From: Akkermansia sp.
Lineage (GTDB): Bacteria > Verrucomicrobiota > Verrucomicrobiia > Verrucomicrobiales > Akkermansiaceae
DNA: 43,026 nucleotides
Assembly (NCBI GenBank): GCA_030531305.1
Contig: JAUNNT010000010.1
Coordinates: 1-43,026 of the forward strand
Direction: 5' to 3'
Made by a program: the position numbers and the translations under genes. Of the stretch, positions 7,797 to 14,729 are shown one piece after another. The notes under the pieces were generated by a model. That model had not been told where the DNA came from and made no database searches. It was given only the letters and a program-made list of their open reading frames with translations. Each line of letters starts with the position of its first letter. Positions within the stretch are counted from its first letter, which is position 1.

Positions 7797-8777
7797 ATGT
7801 ACGATGAATTCTACAGCATGCTGCAAGGCGTGCAGAACGTGGGCGTGATTGCCCATTTCCGGCCGGACGGCGATGCCATCGGCTCCACGCTGGCGCTGGG
7901 GCTGGCGCTGCGCGCCATGGGCAAGAACGTGAGCATGTGGAACGAGGACGGCCTGCCCGCCCGCTACGAGTTCATGCAGGCGGGCGCGGAGCTGGAGGTG
8001 ATTCCCGACACGATGCCGGCGGACCTGCAGCTGCTGGTGTGCGTGGACAACGGGGATTGGAAGCGCCTGGGCGACCGCGCCGCGGAGGTCTTTGCCCACG
8101 CGCCGCTCATCGCCAACATCGACCACCACGGCACGAACACGCGCTACGGCGCGGTGAACATCGTGGAGCCGGGCGGCCCCGCCGCGGGATTCGTGATTTT
8201 CAAGATGCTCAAGGAATGGGGCTGCACCATCACCCCCGCCATAGCGGAGGCCCTGTACGTGGCCGTGAACACGGACACCGGCTCGTTCCAGTACAGCTGC
8301 ACCACGCCGGAGGTGATGCACGCCGCCGCGGAGCTGATCGCCGCCGGGGCAGACGTGGCGGAAATCAACCGCAAGCTCTACCAGGAGCTGCCGCTCACCA
8401 CCATGCTCATGCAGCGAGAGGTGCTCAACAACATGGTGGTGGAGGACGGTGGCCTCGTCTCCCACTACTCCATGCCCGCCGGCCGCAAGCAGGAATTGGG
8501 CGTCACCCTGGAGGACACCAAGGACCTCGTTGACGTGGTGCGCATGGTCAAGGGCGTGAAGGTGGCCGTCATTTTCGAGGACCTCGAAGACGGCCGCATC
8601 CGCATGTCGCTGCGCTCCAAGGACCACCGCGTGAACGTGGCGGAAATCGCCACGCAGTTCGGCGGCGGCGGGCACTCCATGGCCGCCGGAATCCGCTGCC
8701 GCGGCGAGCTGGAGGACGTCCGCGCCCGCGTGCTGCAGGCCATCCGACAGGCTGTGGACAACATCTCCGAATCCTGA
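7797..8777 (+). CDS. DHH/DHHA1 phosphoesterase (NrnA-like nanoRNase/pAp phosphatase)
   Basis: 326 residues, typical for NrnA. The enzyme degrades very short oligonucleotides and may dephosphorylate pAp. All metal-binding motifs are visible: HFRPDGDAIGS (residues 18-28), VDNGD, IDHHGTN with the DHH triad, and NTDTGSF. The DHHA1 domain ends in GGGGHSMAAG. The gene sits 11 nt before truB; rbfA-nrnA-truB-ribF order is common in bacteria, which fits truB and ribF here. I take the ATG at 7797; a TTG at 7785 would overlap the -10 box. Confidence 0.9.
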   Translation: MYDEFYSMLQGVQNVGVIAHFRPDGDAIGSTLALGLALRAMGKNVSMWNEDGLPARYEFMQAGAELEVIPDTMPADLQLLVCVDNGDWKRLGDRAAEVFAHAPLIANIDHHGTNTRYGAVNIVEPGGPAAGFVIFKMLKEWGCTITPAIAEALYVAVNTDTGSFQYSCTTPEVMHAAAELIAAGADVAEINRKLYQELPLTTMLMQREVLNNMVVEDGGLVSHYSMPAGRKQELGVTLEDTKDLVDVVRMVKGVKVAVIFEDLEDGRIRMSLRSKDHRVNVAEIATQFGGGGHSMAAGIRCRGELEDVRARVLQAIRQAVDNISES

Positions 8778-8788
8778 TTTTCCCCACC

Positions 8789-9520
8789 ATGCCCGACGAC
8801 GCGCCCAGCGGTGTCCTTCTGGTGGACAAAGACCCCGGCTTCACCTCGCACAACGCGGTGGCGCTCTGCCGCCGCATCCTGAACACCAAGAAGGTGGGCC
8901 ACTGCGGCACGCTTGACCCCATGGCCACCGGCATGCTCATTGTGGTGGTGGGCAAGGCCACCAAGGTGCAGGACATGCTTATGTGCGAGGACAAGGTCTA
9001 CACCGCCACCATGAAGCTCGGCATCGAGACCAACAGCCAGGACGCCGATGGCGAGGTGGTGGCCGTGAAGCCCACCGACGGCATCACGGAGGACGATGTC
9101 CGCGCCGCGTTCGAGGCATTCGCGCAGGGGCCGTTCGACCAGCTGCCGCCCATGTTCTCCGCCGTGAAAATCAACGGCGTGCCCTGCTACAAGCTCGCCC
9201 GCAAGGGTAGGGAGGTGGAGCGCAAGCCCCGCCGCGTCCAGGTGCTGGACTACCAAATCACACGCATCGACCTTACCGCCGCGGAGGTGGATTTCACCGT
9301 CCACTGCACCAAGGGGTTCTATGTCCGCACCTACGCGCACGACATCGGCCAGCGCCTCGGCTGCGGCGCGCACCTCACCGCCCTGCGCCGCACGCGCTCC
9401 GGCGCGTTCGACATCGCGGATGCCGTGGATGTGCCAACCCTCAAGGCCGCCGGGCGCGACGAACTCCTGGCCCGCCTCCTACCGCTGGAAAAAGTGCTGC
9501 ACGACAGGCAGCAGCCATAG
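8789..9520 (+). CDS. truB: tRNA pseudouridine-55 synthase
   Basis: 243 residues. It converts U55 to pseudouridine in the tRNA T-loop. N-terminal GVLLVDKDPGFTSHNAV and the catalytic-Asp region KVGHCGTLDPMATGML are canonical, as are YKLARKGREVERKPR and GFYVRTYAHDIG. It is shorter than E. coli TruB (314) because it ends just after the catalytic domain without a PUA-like C-terminal domain. It is coupled to the DHH gene upstream. A weak stem followed by T7 (9524-9547) may end the operon. Confidence 0.93.
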   Translation: MPDDAPSGVLLVDKDPGFTSHNAVALCRRILNTKKVGHCGTLDPMATGMLIVVVGKATKVQDMLMCEDKVYTATMKLGIETNSQDADGEVVAVKPTDGITEDDVRAAFEAFAQGPFDQLPPMFSAVKINGVPCYKLARKGREVERKPRRVQVLDYQITRIDLTAAEVDFTVHCTKGFYVRTYAHDIGQRLGCGAHLTALRRTRSGAFDIADAVDVPTLKAAGRDELLARLLPLEKVLHDRQQP

Positions 9521-9523
9521 CCG

Positions 9524-9547
9524 CACCGCGCCTGGTGTCCTTTTTTT
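9524..9547 (+). terminator. Possible weak terminator after truB
   Basis: A 4-bp CACC/GGTG stem (9524-9527 with 9534-9537) is followed by a T7 run (9541-9547). The stem is short, so support is limited. Confidence 0.3.
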
Positions 9548-9588
9548 GTGCACAACGCAGGGCATTTACAATGAATGTGTTGCATGGC

Positions 9589-9629
9589 CTTGTGTAAAAT
9601 TTCAAGTTTAACTTGAAATTTTACACAAG
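9589..9629. repeat. Perfect 41-bp AT-rich palindrome
   Basis: Arms of 20 bp (9589-9608 and 9610-9629) match perfectly around one central T. After a 3-nt bulge on the left, five more pairs (TGCAT/ATGCA) continue outward. The arms are strikingly AT-rich for this genome. No T-tract follows. Confidence 0.85.
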
Positions 9630-9753
9630 ATGCATTAAGACACTGGAGATGAACGATTAAAAGTATTCCGTGCTGGAACCCTTGTGAATCCGCACGCGCG
9701 CCGCACACCATGCGCGCGGGGCTCAAATTCAAAATTGGAACATTGCCATCCTA

Positions 9754-9777
9754 TAGCGCTCCGGTAACGGAGCGCTA
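9754..9777. repeat. 10-bp hairpin with GTAA tetraloop
   Basis: TAGCGCTCCG (9754-9763) and CGGAGCGCTA (9768-9777) pair around GTAA, a GNRA-type loop if transcribed. Confidence 0.6.
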
Positions 9778-9892
9778 ACCCGCATGGTTACGGGGTGTGG
9801 GTATGAAAAATCGGAATTCGCCTGCATGTCACCTGTAGGGCGGGGTGCAATGATGGGTGGTAACAAGCGCGGTTGGTAAGCGTGCGATACAT

Positions 9893-10231
9893 CGGCCCAC
9901 ACCGCCGTTCGGCGGCGTTACCGTGGATTGGTTGGCATGCCGGGTTACCCACGGGTTAAAGAACCCGTGGCTTGCGCACCATCACCCCTGACGGGGTTAC
10001 AGTAAGCGCGCCCGCGGGGCGCGATATAGTGATGTTCCATCTGGCAGAATGCCAGATGGAACTCGTAATAATCCTCGCCTGGCCTGCCTCGGCGTAGCTT
10101 CAGCGAAGACGGATGCGGTATTATGAGCCCCCTCCGGGGGCGGCGATGCGCAAGCCACGGGTTCTTTAACCCGTGGATAACCACTCCCGCATACACGCCA
10201 CGGTAACGCCGCCGAATGGCGGTGTGGGCCG
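9893..10231. repeat. Large inverted-repeat element with nested hairpins
   Basis: The outer arms 9893-9926 and 10198-10231 are reverse complements with one mismatch over 34 bp. The inner arms 9949-9978 and 10147-10176 are identical over 30 bp, and each contains its own CCACGGGTT/AACCCGTGG hairpin. The sequence between the arms carries further hairpins: CGCGCCC/GGGCGCG near 10009-10025, the 13-bp stem at 10034-10062 and GCCCCC/GGGGGC near 10128-10142. It could be a non-autonomous mobile element or a structured RNA; no coding capacity is seen. Confidence 0.7.
10034..10062. repeat. CATCTGGC hairpin, copy 1
   Basis: A 13-bp perfect stem (10034-10046 with 10050-10062) closes a GAA loop. A second copy with the same geometry is at 42934-42962. 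Confidence 0.75.
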
Positions 10232-10333
10232 GTGTGGGCGTGCGTATCTAACCACGCCCGTTCACGCCGAGGCTGGCTCCTCTCCGAGCGTTTTATGGAA
10301 TGGCAGTGAATGGCAGTGAAATTGTAATTGCAT

Positions 10334-10362
10334 TTGACTCTCGGGCGGGTGTGCGGTAGGAT
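10334..10362 (+). promoter_or_regulatory. ribF promoter
   Basis: TTGACT (10334-10339), 17 bp, TAGGAT (10357-10362). The ATG at 10391 follows with a short leader containing the G-rich GGGGGA as a possible ribosome site. Confidence 0.65.
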
Positions 10363-10390
10363 TGCCGCGCCGTGTTCGGGGGAATCCCGC

Positions 10391-11344
10391 ATGACAGCCA
10401 TGATGGAAACATGCCACAGCATTGATGCGTTGGCGCGCGTGCTCAACGGACGCCGCGCGAGCCTGGCCATGGGATTTTTCGACGGCGTGCACCTGGGTCA
10501 CCGCCGCGTGCTGGATGCCGCCAGCGCGCCGGATTCCGTGCGTGCCGTGATGAGTTTCGCCAACCACCCCGCCAGCGTGCTGCGTCCGCAGGCGCACCCC
10601 GATTTACTCACGCCCGACCCCGAATACAAAAACCATCTCTTGGAGCAGGCGGGCATGCAGGTGCACCTGTGCCTGCCGTTCACGCGGGAGCTGGCGGACA
10701 CGGAGGCCGAGCCGTTCCTGGACTCCCTGCGCGGCGCGCTGAACATCGCGTGCCTCTCCGTGGGCGGCAACTGGCGCTTCGGCCGCCAAGGCTGCGGCAA
10801 TGCGGACACCCTGCGCGCGTACGGCGAACGCCACGGCATCCGCGTGGCGGTGAACGAGCTGCTGGAGCGCGACGGCGCGCGCGTGTCCTCCAGCCGCATC
10901 CGCGGGCTGCTGGCGCAGGGCGCGCTGGAGAATGCCAACGCCCTGCTGGGCCATCCGTTCGCCATCCACGGCGTGGTGGAGCATGGCCGCCACCTGGGCC
11001 GCACCATCGGGTTCCCCACCGCCAACATCACCCCGCCGCCGCACTCCTGCCTGCCCCCCTTCGGCGTGTACGCCGTCTCCGCCACCATCGACGGAACGGA
11101 AGTCCCCGGCATAGCCAACATCGGCCTCCGCCCCACCATCGATGAATCGCGCAAGCTCACGCGCCTGGAAGCCCACTTCCCCAACTGGTCCGGCGACCTC
11201 TACAACTCCCGCCTAGCCGTCGCCCTCCACCGCTTCATCCGCCCGGAACAGAAATTCGCAAGCGTGGACGAATTGCAAAAGGCCATCCGGCAGGATTTGC
11301 AGGGAAGCTATTCACATCTCTGCCCGTGTCCATCAAAAAAATGA
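10391..11344 (+). CDS. ribF: Bifunctional riboflavin kinase/FAD synthetase, altered 3' end
   Basis: 317 residues. It phosphorylates riboflavin to FMN and adenylates FMN to FAD. The FAD-synthetase domain shows MGFFDGVHLGHRRVL with the HxGH nucleotidyl-transfer motif, GGNWRFGRQGCGN and SSSRIRGLL. The riboflavin-kinase domain shows GRTIGFPTANI, NIGLRPTID, and GDLYNSRLAVALHRFIRPE. The end is unusual. From 11301 the sequence leaves the RibF pattern and encodes QGSYSHLCPCPSKK. A 78-bp copy of the preceding segment lies at 18279 and runs directly into a natural-looking stop (RAL, TAG at 18365). Joined to that copy the protein would be 306 residues, so the present tail is probably supplied by an insertion. 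Function should survive because the motifs are intact. Confidence 0.93.
   Translation: MTAMMETCHSIDALARVLNGRRASLAMGFFDGVHLGHRRVLDAASAPDSVRAVMSFANHPASVLRPQAHPDLLTPDPEYKNHLLEQAGMQVHLCLPFTRELADTEAEPFLDSLRGALNIACLSVGGNWRFGRQGCGNADTLRAYGERHGIRVAVNELLERDGARVSSSRIRGLLAQGALENANALLGHPFAIHGVVEHGRHLGRTIGFPTANITPPPHSCLPPFGVYAVSATIDGTEVPGIANIGLRPTIDESRKLTRLEAHFPNWSGDLYNSRLAVALHRFIRPEQKFASVDELQKAIRQDLQGSYSHLCPCPSKK
11223..11300 (+). repeat. Left 78-bp direct repeat (ribF 3' end), putative attL
   Basis: Matches 18279-18356 at a constant offset of 7056 with a single difference (C at 11288, T at 18344). Matching stops at 11300. Upstream of 11223 only weak similarity continues. Confidence 0.85.
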
Positions 11345-11365
11345 TGGCGGACCCTCTTTTTCTCC

Positions 11366-11393
11366 TTGACAGAATCATTCAATGTGATACCCT
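11366..11393 (+). promoter_or_regulatory. Promoter of the island operon
   Basis: TTGACA (11366-11371), 16 bp, TACCCT (11388-11393). The first ATG is at 11453, so the leader is about 50 nt. Confidence 0.5.
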
Positions 11394-11452
11394 TAAGAAA
11401 AGGCCCGTTATCAATCCCCCTACCCAGTATCCCCTCACCACCCCAACCACAT

Positions 11453-12256
11453 ATGGAAACAACGATATTCGGAAGCGACGACCCGGGGTTTGCCCCCGGC
11501 TCCATCATCCAAACTTATCCCGACTCCTGCGCCATCAAGAGCCAGTCCCTCATCCTCGAAACCTTTGGGCTCGACATTTCCGAAGACCAACTCCGGGACG
11601 AGGCTACCGAACTCCACTGGTACACCCCCGGTTATGGCACACCGGCGGAAGATTTGGGCAAGCTGCTGGAACTGCACGGCGTCTCCGTTGCCACATTCGA
11701 CCATGCAAACCAGTACACGCTCATGCATGAGCTTGCACAGGGGCATCAGGTAATGGTTGCCTTGGACAGCAATGAACTCTGGAATCCTGGACTGAGAGAA
11801 CATCTACTGGACACCTTAGGCATGAGCGATGCAAACCACGCTCTCATTGTCACAGGCGTGGACACCACCGATGCAGACAATCTTCAGGTTATCGTCACCG
11901 ACCCCGGCACAGGCAATGTCACGCACTACCCGTACGAACAGTTCGCCGATGCCTGGCAGGATTCCGATTTCAAGATGATTGCCACCACGGAAGCTCCGCA
12001 TGAGGCTGCATCCCTTGTCAACTTCGATTTCGATTCCGGTATCCTGGACACCATCATGGGGATGGATACGGCAGATTGGATGAACCAGTTTGGCGAGCTG
12101 CTCCATGCCGGAATCGATTTGGGCGGGGAGGTGCTCGATTATCTGAATGCCCATCCCGAACTTGTGGCAACCGCTGTTGAAGTTGTACCCACCCTGCTTG
12201 CCGACTACGACGGTGCCGCCGATTTGTTCCAAGGTGCCGATATACTCCCAAACTAA
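11453..12256 (+). CDS. C39-like (papain-fold) cysteine peptidase domain protein
   Basis: 267 residues from the ATG at 11453. There is no signal peptide or membrane helix. The N-terminal 170 residues carry a complete papain-like arrangement: Gln20 and Cys26 in IIQTYPDSCAIKSQ, His129 in NHALIVTGV, Asp150 in VIVTDPGTG. This is the order and spacing of peptidase C39 and related domains, which remove leader peptides at double-glycine or similar sites. The rest (about 175-267) is acidic and helical with no motif. As first gene of the island with the AAA ATPase and small membrane proteins, it may process one of them. A frame extension upstream to 11366 would overlap the promoter and is rejected. Confidence 0.75.
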   Translation: METTIFGSDDPGFAPGSIIQTYPDSCAIKSQSLILETFGLDISEDQLRDEATELHWYTPGYGTPAEDLGKLLELHGVSVATFDHANQYTLMHELAQGHQVMVALDSNELWNPGLREHLLDTLGMSDANHALIVTGVDTTDADNLQVIVTDPGTGNVTHYPYEQFADAWQDSDFKMIATTEAPHEAASLVNFDFDSGILDTIMGMDTADWMNQFGELLHAGIDLGGEVLDYLNAHPELVATAVEVVPTLLADYDGAADLFQGADILPN

Positions 12257-12269
12257 AACTGCTAGAGCG

Positions 12270-12590
12270 ATGATATTTAGATTTCCATTCATTGGCAATT
12301 CATCCGCGCAGCCGGGCATTGCCGAAAAATGTGCGCAGAACTACACCATACTCTACCGTAAGGAATTCTCATACCAGGATGTCTTGGCTTGGCATGAACA
12401 GCATGCCGTTCATGAGAAATTGCATACCGGTGTCGTGCTTGCCAAGGAGAGGCCGGAGAATACGTATTGCATGCGCATTTCAAGCCTGAAAGGCGAAGAA
12501 CCTGTGGAAACTTGCATAGTGTACTGCATCAATATCGATTGTGTCCTGCTGGAAAAGCTTGATTCACAAAGCGCCCTTATTCTTGAATAA
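12270..12590 (+). CDS. Unrecognised small protein
   Basis: 106 residues, starting at the ATG at 12270, 13 nt after the peptidase gene. It is soluble and Cys-containing (CAQNY, YCMRIS, TCIVYCINIDC). It has no signal peptide or helix and I recognise no family. The C-terminus ends ALILE. The island's tight spacing suggests it is co-transcribed and may be a partner or inhibitor of the peptidase; this is only inferred from position. Confidence 0.6.
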   Translation: MIFRFPFIGNSSAQPGIAEKCAQNYTILYRKEFSYQDVLAWHEQHAVHEKLHTGVVLAKERPENTYCMRISSLKGEEPVETCIVYCINIDCVLLEKLDSQSALILE

Positions 12591-12605
12591 CAACGAAAAA
12601 TAGTT

Positions 12606-13004
12606 ATGTTTGATGATATCATAGATTGCCTGTGCGAAATCGGCTCCCTTGTTTGGGAGGCCGTGAAAATAATATTTGATGCCGTCATTGAATGGGTGGC
12701 TGTAGTCATGAAAGCATTGACGGACATAGTGCGCGGATTGGGCGATGCCGTATATCGCGGCTGGAAAGCCTTTACAATTCGCATCGCCCGCAAAAACGAA
12801 ATCCCCAAAGAATTGCTGGACTCGGCATTCGGTGCCAAGATTAAGCGAACTATTGACAATGGAGGGGTGATTCATATCTCCGGCACCTATAACGGAAACA
12901 CAGGCAAAGTTGACAAAGTGCATGAAGCACATGTTGCCGCCAAGGAAGATACGGAGACAATCCGGCAATTTCAATGCAACGACGGCATCCTCGTTGCTGA
13001 TTAA
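12606..13004 (+). CDS. Small helix-plus-beta protein, cassette A1
   Basis: 132 residues. The first 50 residues are hydrophobic/amphipathic (EAVKIIFDAVIEWVAVVMKA) and probably associate with membrane. A segment GWKAFTIRIARKNEIPKELL follows, then a predicted beta portion NGGVIHISGTYNGNTGKV. The protein ends NDGILVAD. It is paralogous to the gene at 13523, with matching GWKA, NGGVIHI and GKV segments. The VIH(I/L)SG-type motif also recurs in the gene at 14338. Family unknown to me. Confidence 0.7.
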   Translation: MFDDIIDCLCEIGSLVWEAVKIIFDAVIEWVAVVMKALTDIVRGLGDAVYRGWKAFTIRIARKNEIPKELLDSAFGAKIKRTIDNGGVIHISGTYNGNTGKVDKVHEAHVAAKEDTETIRQFQCNDGILVAD

Positions 13005-13030
13005 CGAACGGACATACCATGATTACCACC

Positions 13031-13435
13031 ATGAACACAGTCGCAGTAATCGGTGTATCGGTTGTCGTGGCCGCAGGGTTGGCAGCCCTGCTCATCAAGT
13101 ACAAACACTCCCAAGAGCCTGTTATCCATGACAATTTGGCGGGATCGGATTTTTACAAGCTTTTGGCAGACAATGTAGGCAAGTGTGACATAGCACATAA
13201 TCGCAAAGTTGCGGCAATCTTTGTCTCGTTGGATTCACCCGATTTGTCACCGGATTTAGCCCCCCATGCTGAAAAGCTAAGCCGGATGGGGGCAAAATAT
13301 GCAATCTATTTGGCGGATTACGATGTCGATGCCTCGAAAGTTGCCCGCGTCTTGGATATCGTGTATTGCAAGCAAATGGATGATGCTTTGATTGATACGT
13401 TCCGCCATAATGACGGAATCATTATAGCTGATTGA
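13031..13435 (+). CDS. Membrane-anchored small protein, cassette A2
   Basis: 134 residues from the ATG at 13031. The in-frame ATG at 13019 is possible, but 13031 matches the start of the paralogue at 13931. One N-terminal membrane helix (about residues 5-24) is followed by KYKHSQEPVIHDNLAG and a soluble domain with KVAAIFVSLDSPD and GAKYAIYLADYDVD, an alternating beta/alpha pattern. It ends in NDGIIIAD. Orientation is probably N-out or type II with a cytoplasmic domain, which cannot be resolved here. No family recognised. Confidence 0.7.
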   Translation: MNTVAVIGVSVVVAAGLAALLIKYKHSQEPVIHDNLAGSDFYKLLADNVGKCDIAHNRKVAAIFVSLDSPDLSPDLAPHAEKLSRMGAKYAIYLADYDVDASKVARVLDIVYCKQMDDALIDTFRHNDGIIIAD

Positions 13436-13460
13436 AAATTGCAATAGAAGGCGATATATA
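13432..13460 (+). promoter_or_regulatory. Possible internal promoter before the second cassette
   Basis: TTGAAA (13432-13437, overlapping the previous stop), 17 bp, TATATA (13455-13460), about 60 nt before the next ATG. Confidence 0.35.
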
Positions 13461-13522
13461 TATCCTTCCGGGAAACACCAGCTTCAATTCTAGTTTTATG
13501 TTTAACTGATCATTTGCGGTTT

Positions 13523-13921
13523 ATGATGAATGTATTCTCGGAGTTGTGGTTTCAAAATCTAGCTTCTTTATGGCGCGCCGTCAAGGTCTTGTTTCTTGAT
13601 ATTTTAAAACTGGTGGAGGATGTTTTCAATGTTCTGCGCGAGCTTCTCCAGGGGCTGGGTGCACTCGTCAAGAAGGGATGGAAGGCTATCATTGTCCGCA
13701 TTGAAAAAAAAGAGGACATTCCGTCAGTATTGCTCGATACCGCATATGGGAAAAAAATCGAAGAGAGAATACGAAACGGCGGTGTCATTCACATCCCCCT
13801 CAGCTATGATTCAAAAAACGGGAAAGTTGCCACCATTGGCTCCGTTCGTGTCGCTAGAGGCGAAGAGCGCGGCGTTGCTGATTACTTTGTCGATGGCCTG
13901 TTGATAGCCGATAACGCATAA
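13523..13921 (+). CDS. Small helix-plus-beta protein, cassette B1
   Basis: 132 residues from the ATG at 13523 (13526 is an alternative). Paralogue of the 12606 gene: an amphipathic N-terminus with LDILKLVEDVFNVL, then KKGWKAIIVRIEKKEDIP, then RNGGVIHIPLSYDSKNGKV. The end reads DGLLIADNA, the shared tail motif with two extra residues. The leader has a weak promoter-like site. Whether A1 and B1 have different partners cannot be told from sequence. Confidence 0.7.
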   Translation: MMNVFSELWFQNLASLWRAVKVLFLDILKLVEDVFNVLRELLQGLGALVKKGWKAIIVRIEKKEDIPSVLLDTAYGKKIEERIRNGGVIHIPLSYDSKNGKVATIGSVRVARGEERGVADYFVDGLLIADNA

Positions 13922-13930
13922 TAAAAGAAA

Positions 13931-14335
13931 ATGAACACGACAGCAATAATCGGCGTATCGCTCGCCGTGGGGGCGGGATTGGCGGTTCTGCTCCTGAAGT
14001 ACAAACCCACCCAAGAGCCTGTCATCCATGATAATTTGGCAGGACTGGATTTTTACCGGGTTTTATCAAACTATATAGGCAAGGTTGACGCGGCACATCA
14101 TCACAAAGTCGCGGCAATCTGCGTATCGGTGGGTTCTCCCGATGTGCCGCCGGACTTGGCACCCTATGCCGAAAAGGTGAGCCGGATGGGGGCAAAGCAT
14201 GCAATCATCTTTGCGGACTACGATTCTGATCAAGCGAAGGTTTCCAGTGTGATCGATGTCGCCTATTGCAAGCAGATGGACGAGGCTCTGCTCGATACGT
14301 TCCGCAACAATAATGGAATTATTTTAGCTGATTGA
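13931..14335 (+). CDS. Membrane-anchored small protein, cassette B2
   Basis: 134 residues. Paralogue of the 13031 gene: an N-terminal membrane helix, then KYKPTQEPVIHDNLAG, KVAAICVSVGSPD, GAKHAIIFADYDSD, YCKQMDEALLDTF and the end NNGIILAD. Identity to the first copy is high along the whole length, including many synonymous positions, so the duplication is recent or maintained by conversion. The next gene starts two nucleotides after its stop. Confidence 0.7.
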   Translation: MNTTAIIGVSLAVGAGLAVLLLKYKPTQEPVIHDNLAGLDFYRVLSNYIGKVDAAHHHKVAAICVSVGSPDVPPDLAPYAEKVSRMGAKHAIIFADYDSDQAKVSSVIDVAYCKQMDEALLDTFRNNNGIILAD

Positions 14336-14337
14336 CA

Positions 14338-14727
14338 ATGAGTGACGACATTGATGACCTCTTAGACGTGATATTTAGAGGTGCCGCATTCTTTTTTGCA
14401 ACCGTCTTGGCCGTTGTCACGGCTCCGTATTGGATTCCGGCAGCCCTGGTGGCTGGGCTTGGCTATTGTCTCTACTGTGCAATTCTAAGATATAGCGACC
14501 TTAAGGATTTTAAGAATTCCGATAAGGTAAAGGACGCCTTGGCAAAGAAAATAGCTTCATCCCGCGGGAGGGTTATCCACCTCTCCGGGCGCGTAGACAG
14601 CATAACCCAGGGAAAGAACGGAGAGAAGAAAGTTAGTGTTACCATATCACATGGGCACACCCGGGAGAGTTTCTCCATTGGTGCGAAGGAGGTGGAGTCT
14701 AATATTCGGGTCGGTTTAGAGTTTTAA
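14338..14727 (+). CDS. Small two-helix membrane protein
   Basis: 129 residues from the ATG at 14338. It has an acidic N-terminus and a long hydrophobic region at about residues 16-52, long enough for two helices (FFFATVLAVVTAPYW and IPAALVAGLGYCLYCAI). A soluble C-terminal part follows with GRVIHLSGRVDSITQGK, resembling the VIHISG segment of the cassette-1 proteins. The tail is RVGLEF, not the NDGI-AD motif. The AAA ATPase gene begins 2 nt after its stop, so the two are almost certainly co-translated. Confidence 0.65.
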   Translation: MSDDIDDLLDVIFRGAAFFFATVLAVVTAPYWIPAALVAGLGYCLYCAILRYSDLKDFKNSDKVKDALAKKIASSRGRVIHLSGRVDSITQGKNGEKKVSVTISHGHTRESFSIGAKEVESNIRVGLEF

Positions 14728-14729
14728 GC

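Larger units (their letters stand above)
9521..10333. other. Gene-free region rich in palindromes between truB and ribF
   Basis: No convincing coding frame; the open frames found here read through inverted repeats. It holds the 41-bp palindrome (9589-9629), a 10-bp stem with GTAA loop (9754-9777), and a large imperfect inverted repeat (9893-10231) with several nested hairpins. Just before the ribF promoter, a 10-bp unit ending in TGGCAGTGAA is repeated twice (about 10300-10320). Confidence 0.75.
12606..14335 (+). repeat. Tandem duplication of a two-gene cassette
   Basis: The pair 12606-13004 / 13031-13435 is followed by the paralogous pair 13523-13921 / 13931-14335. The second gene of each pair has exactly 134 codons before the stop and shares long nearly identical DNA stretches, for example around VIHDNLAG. 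Confidence 0.85.
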
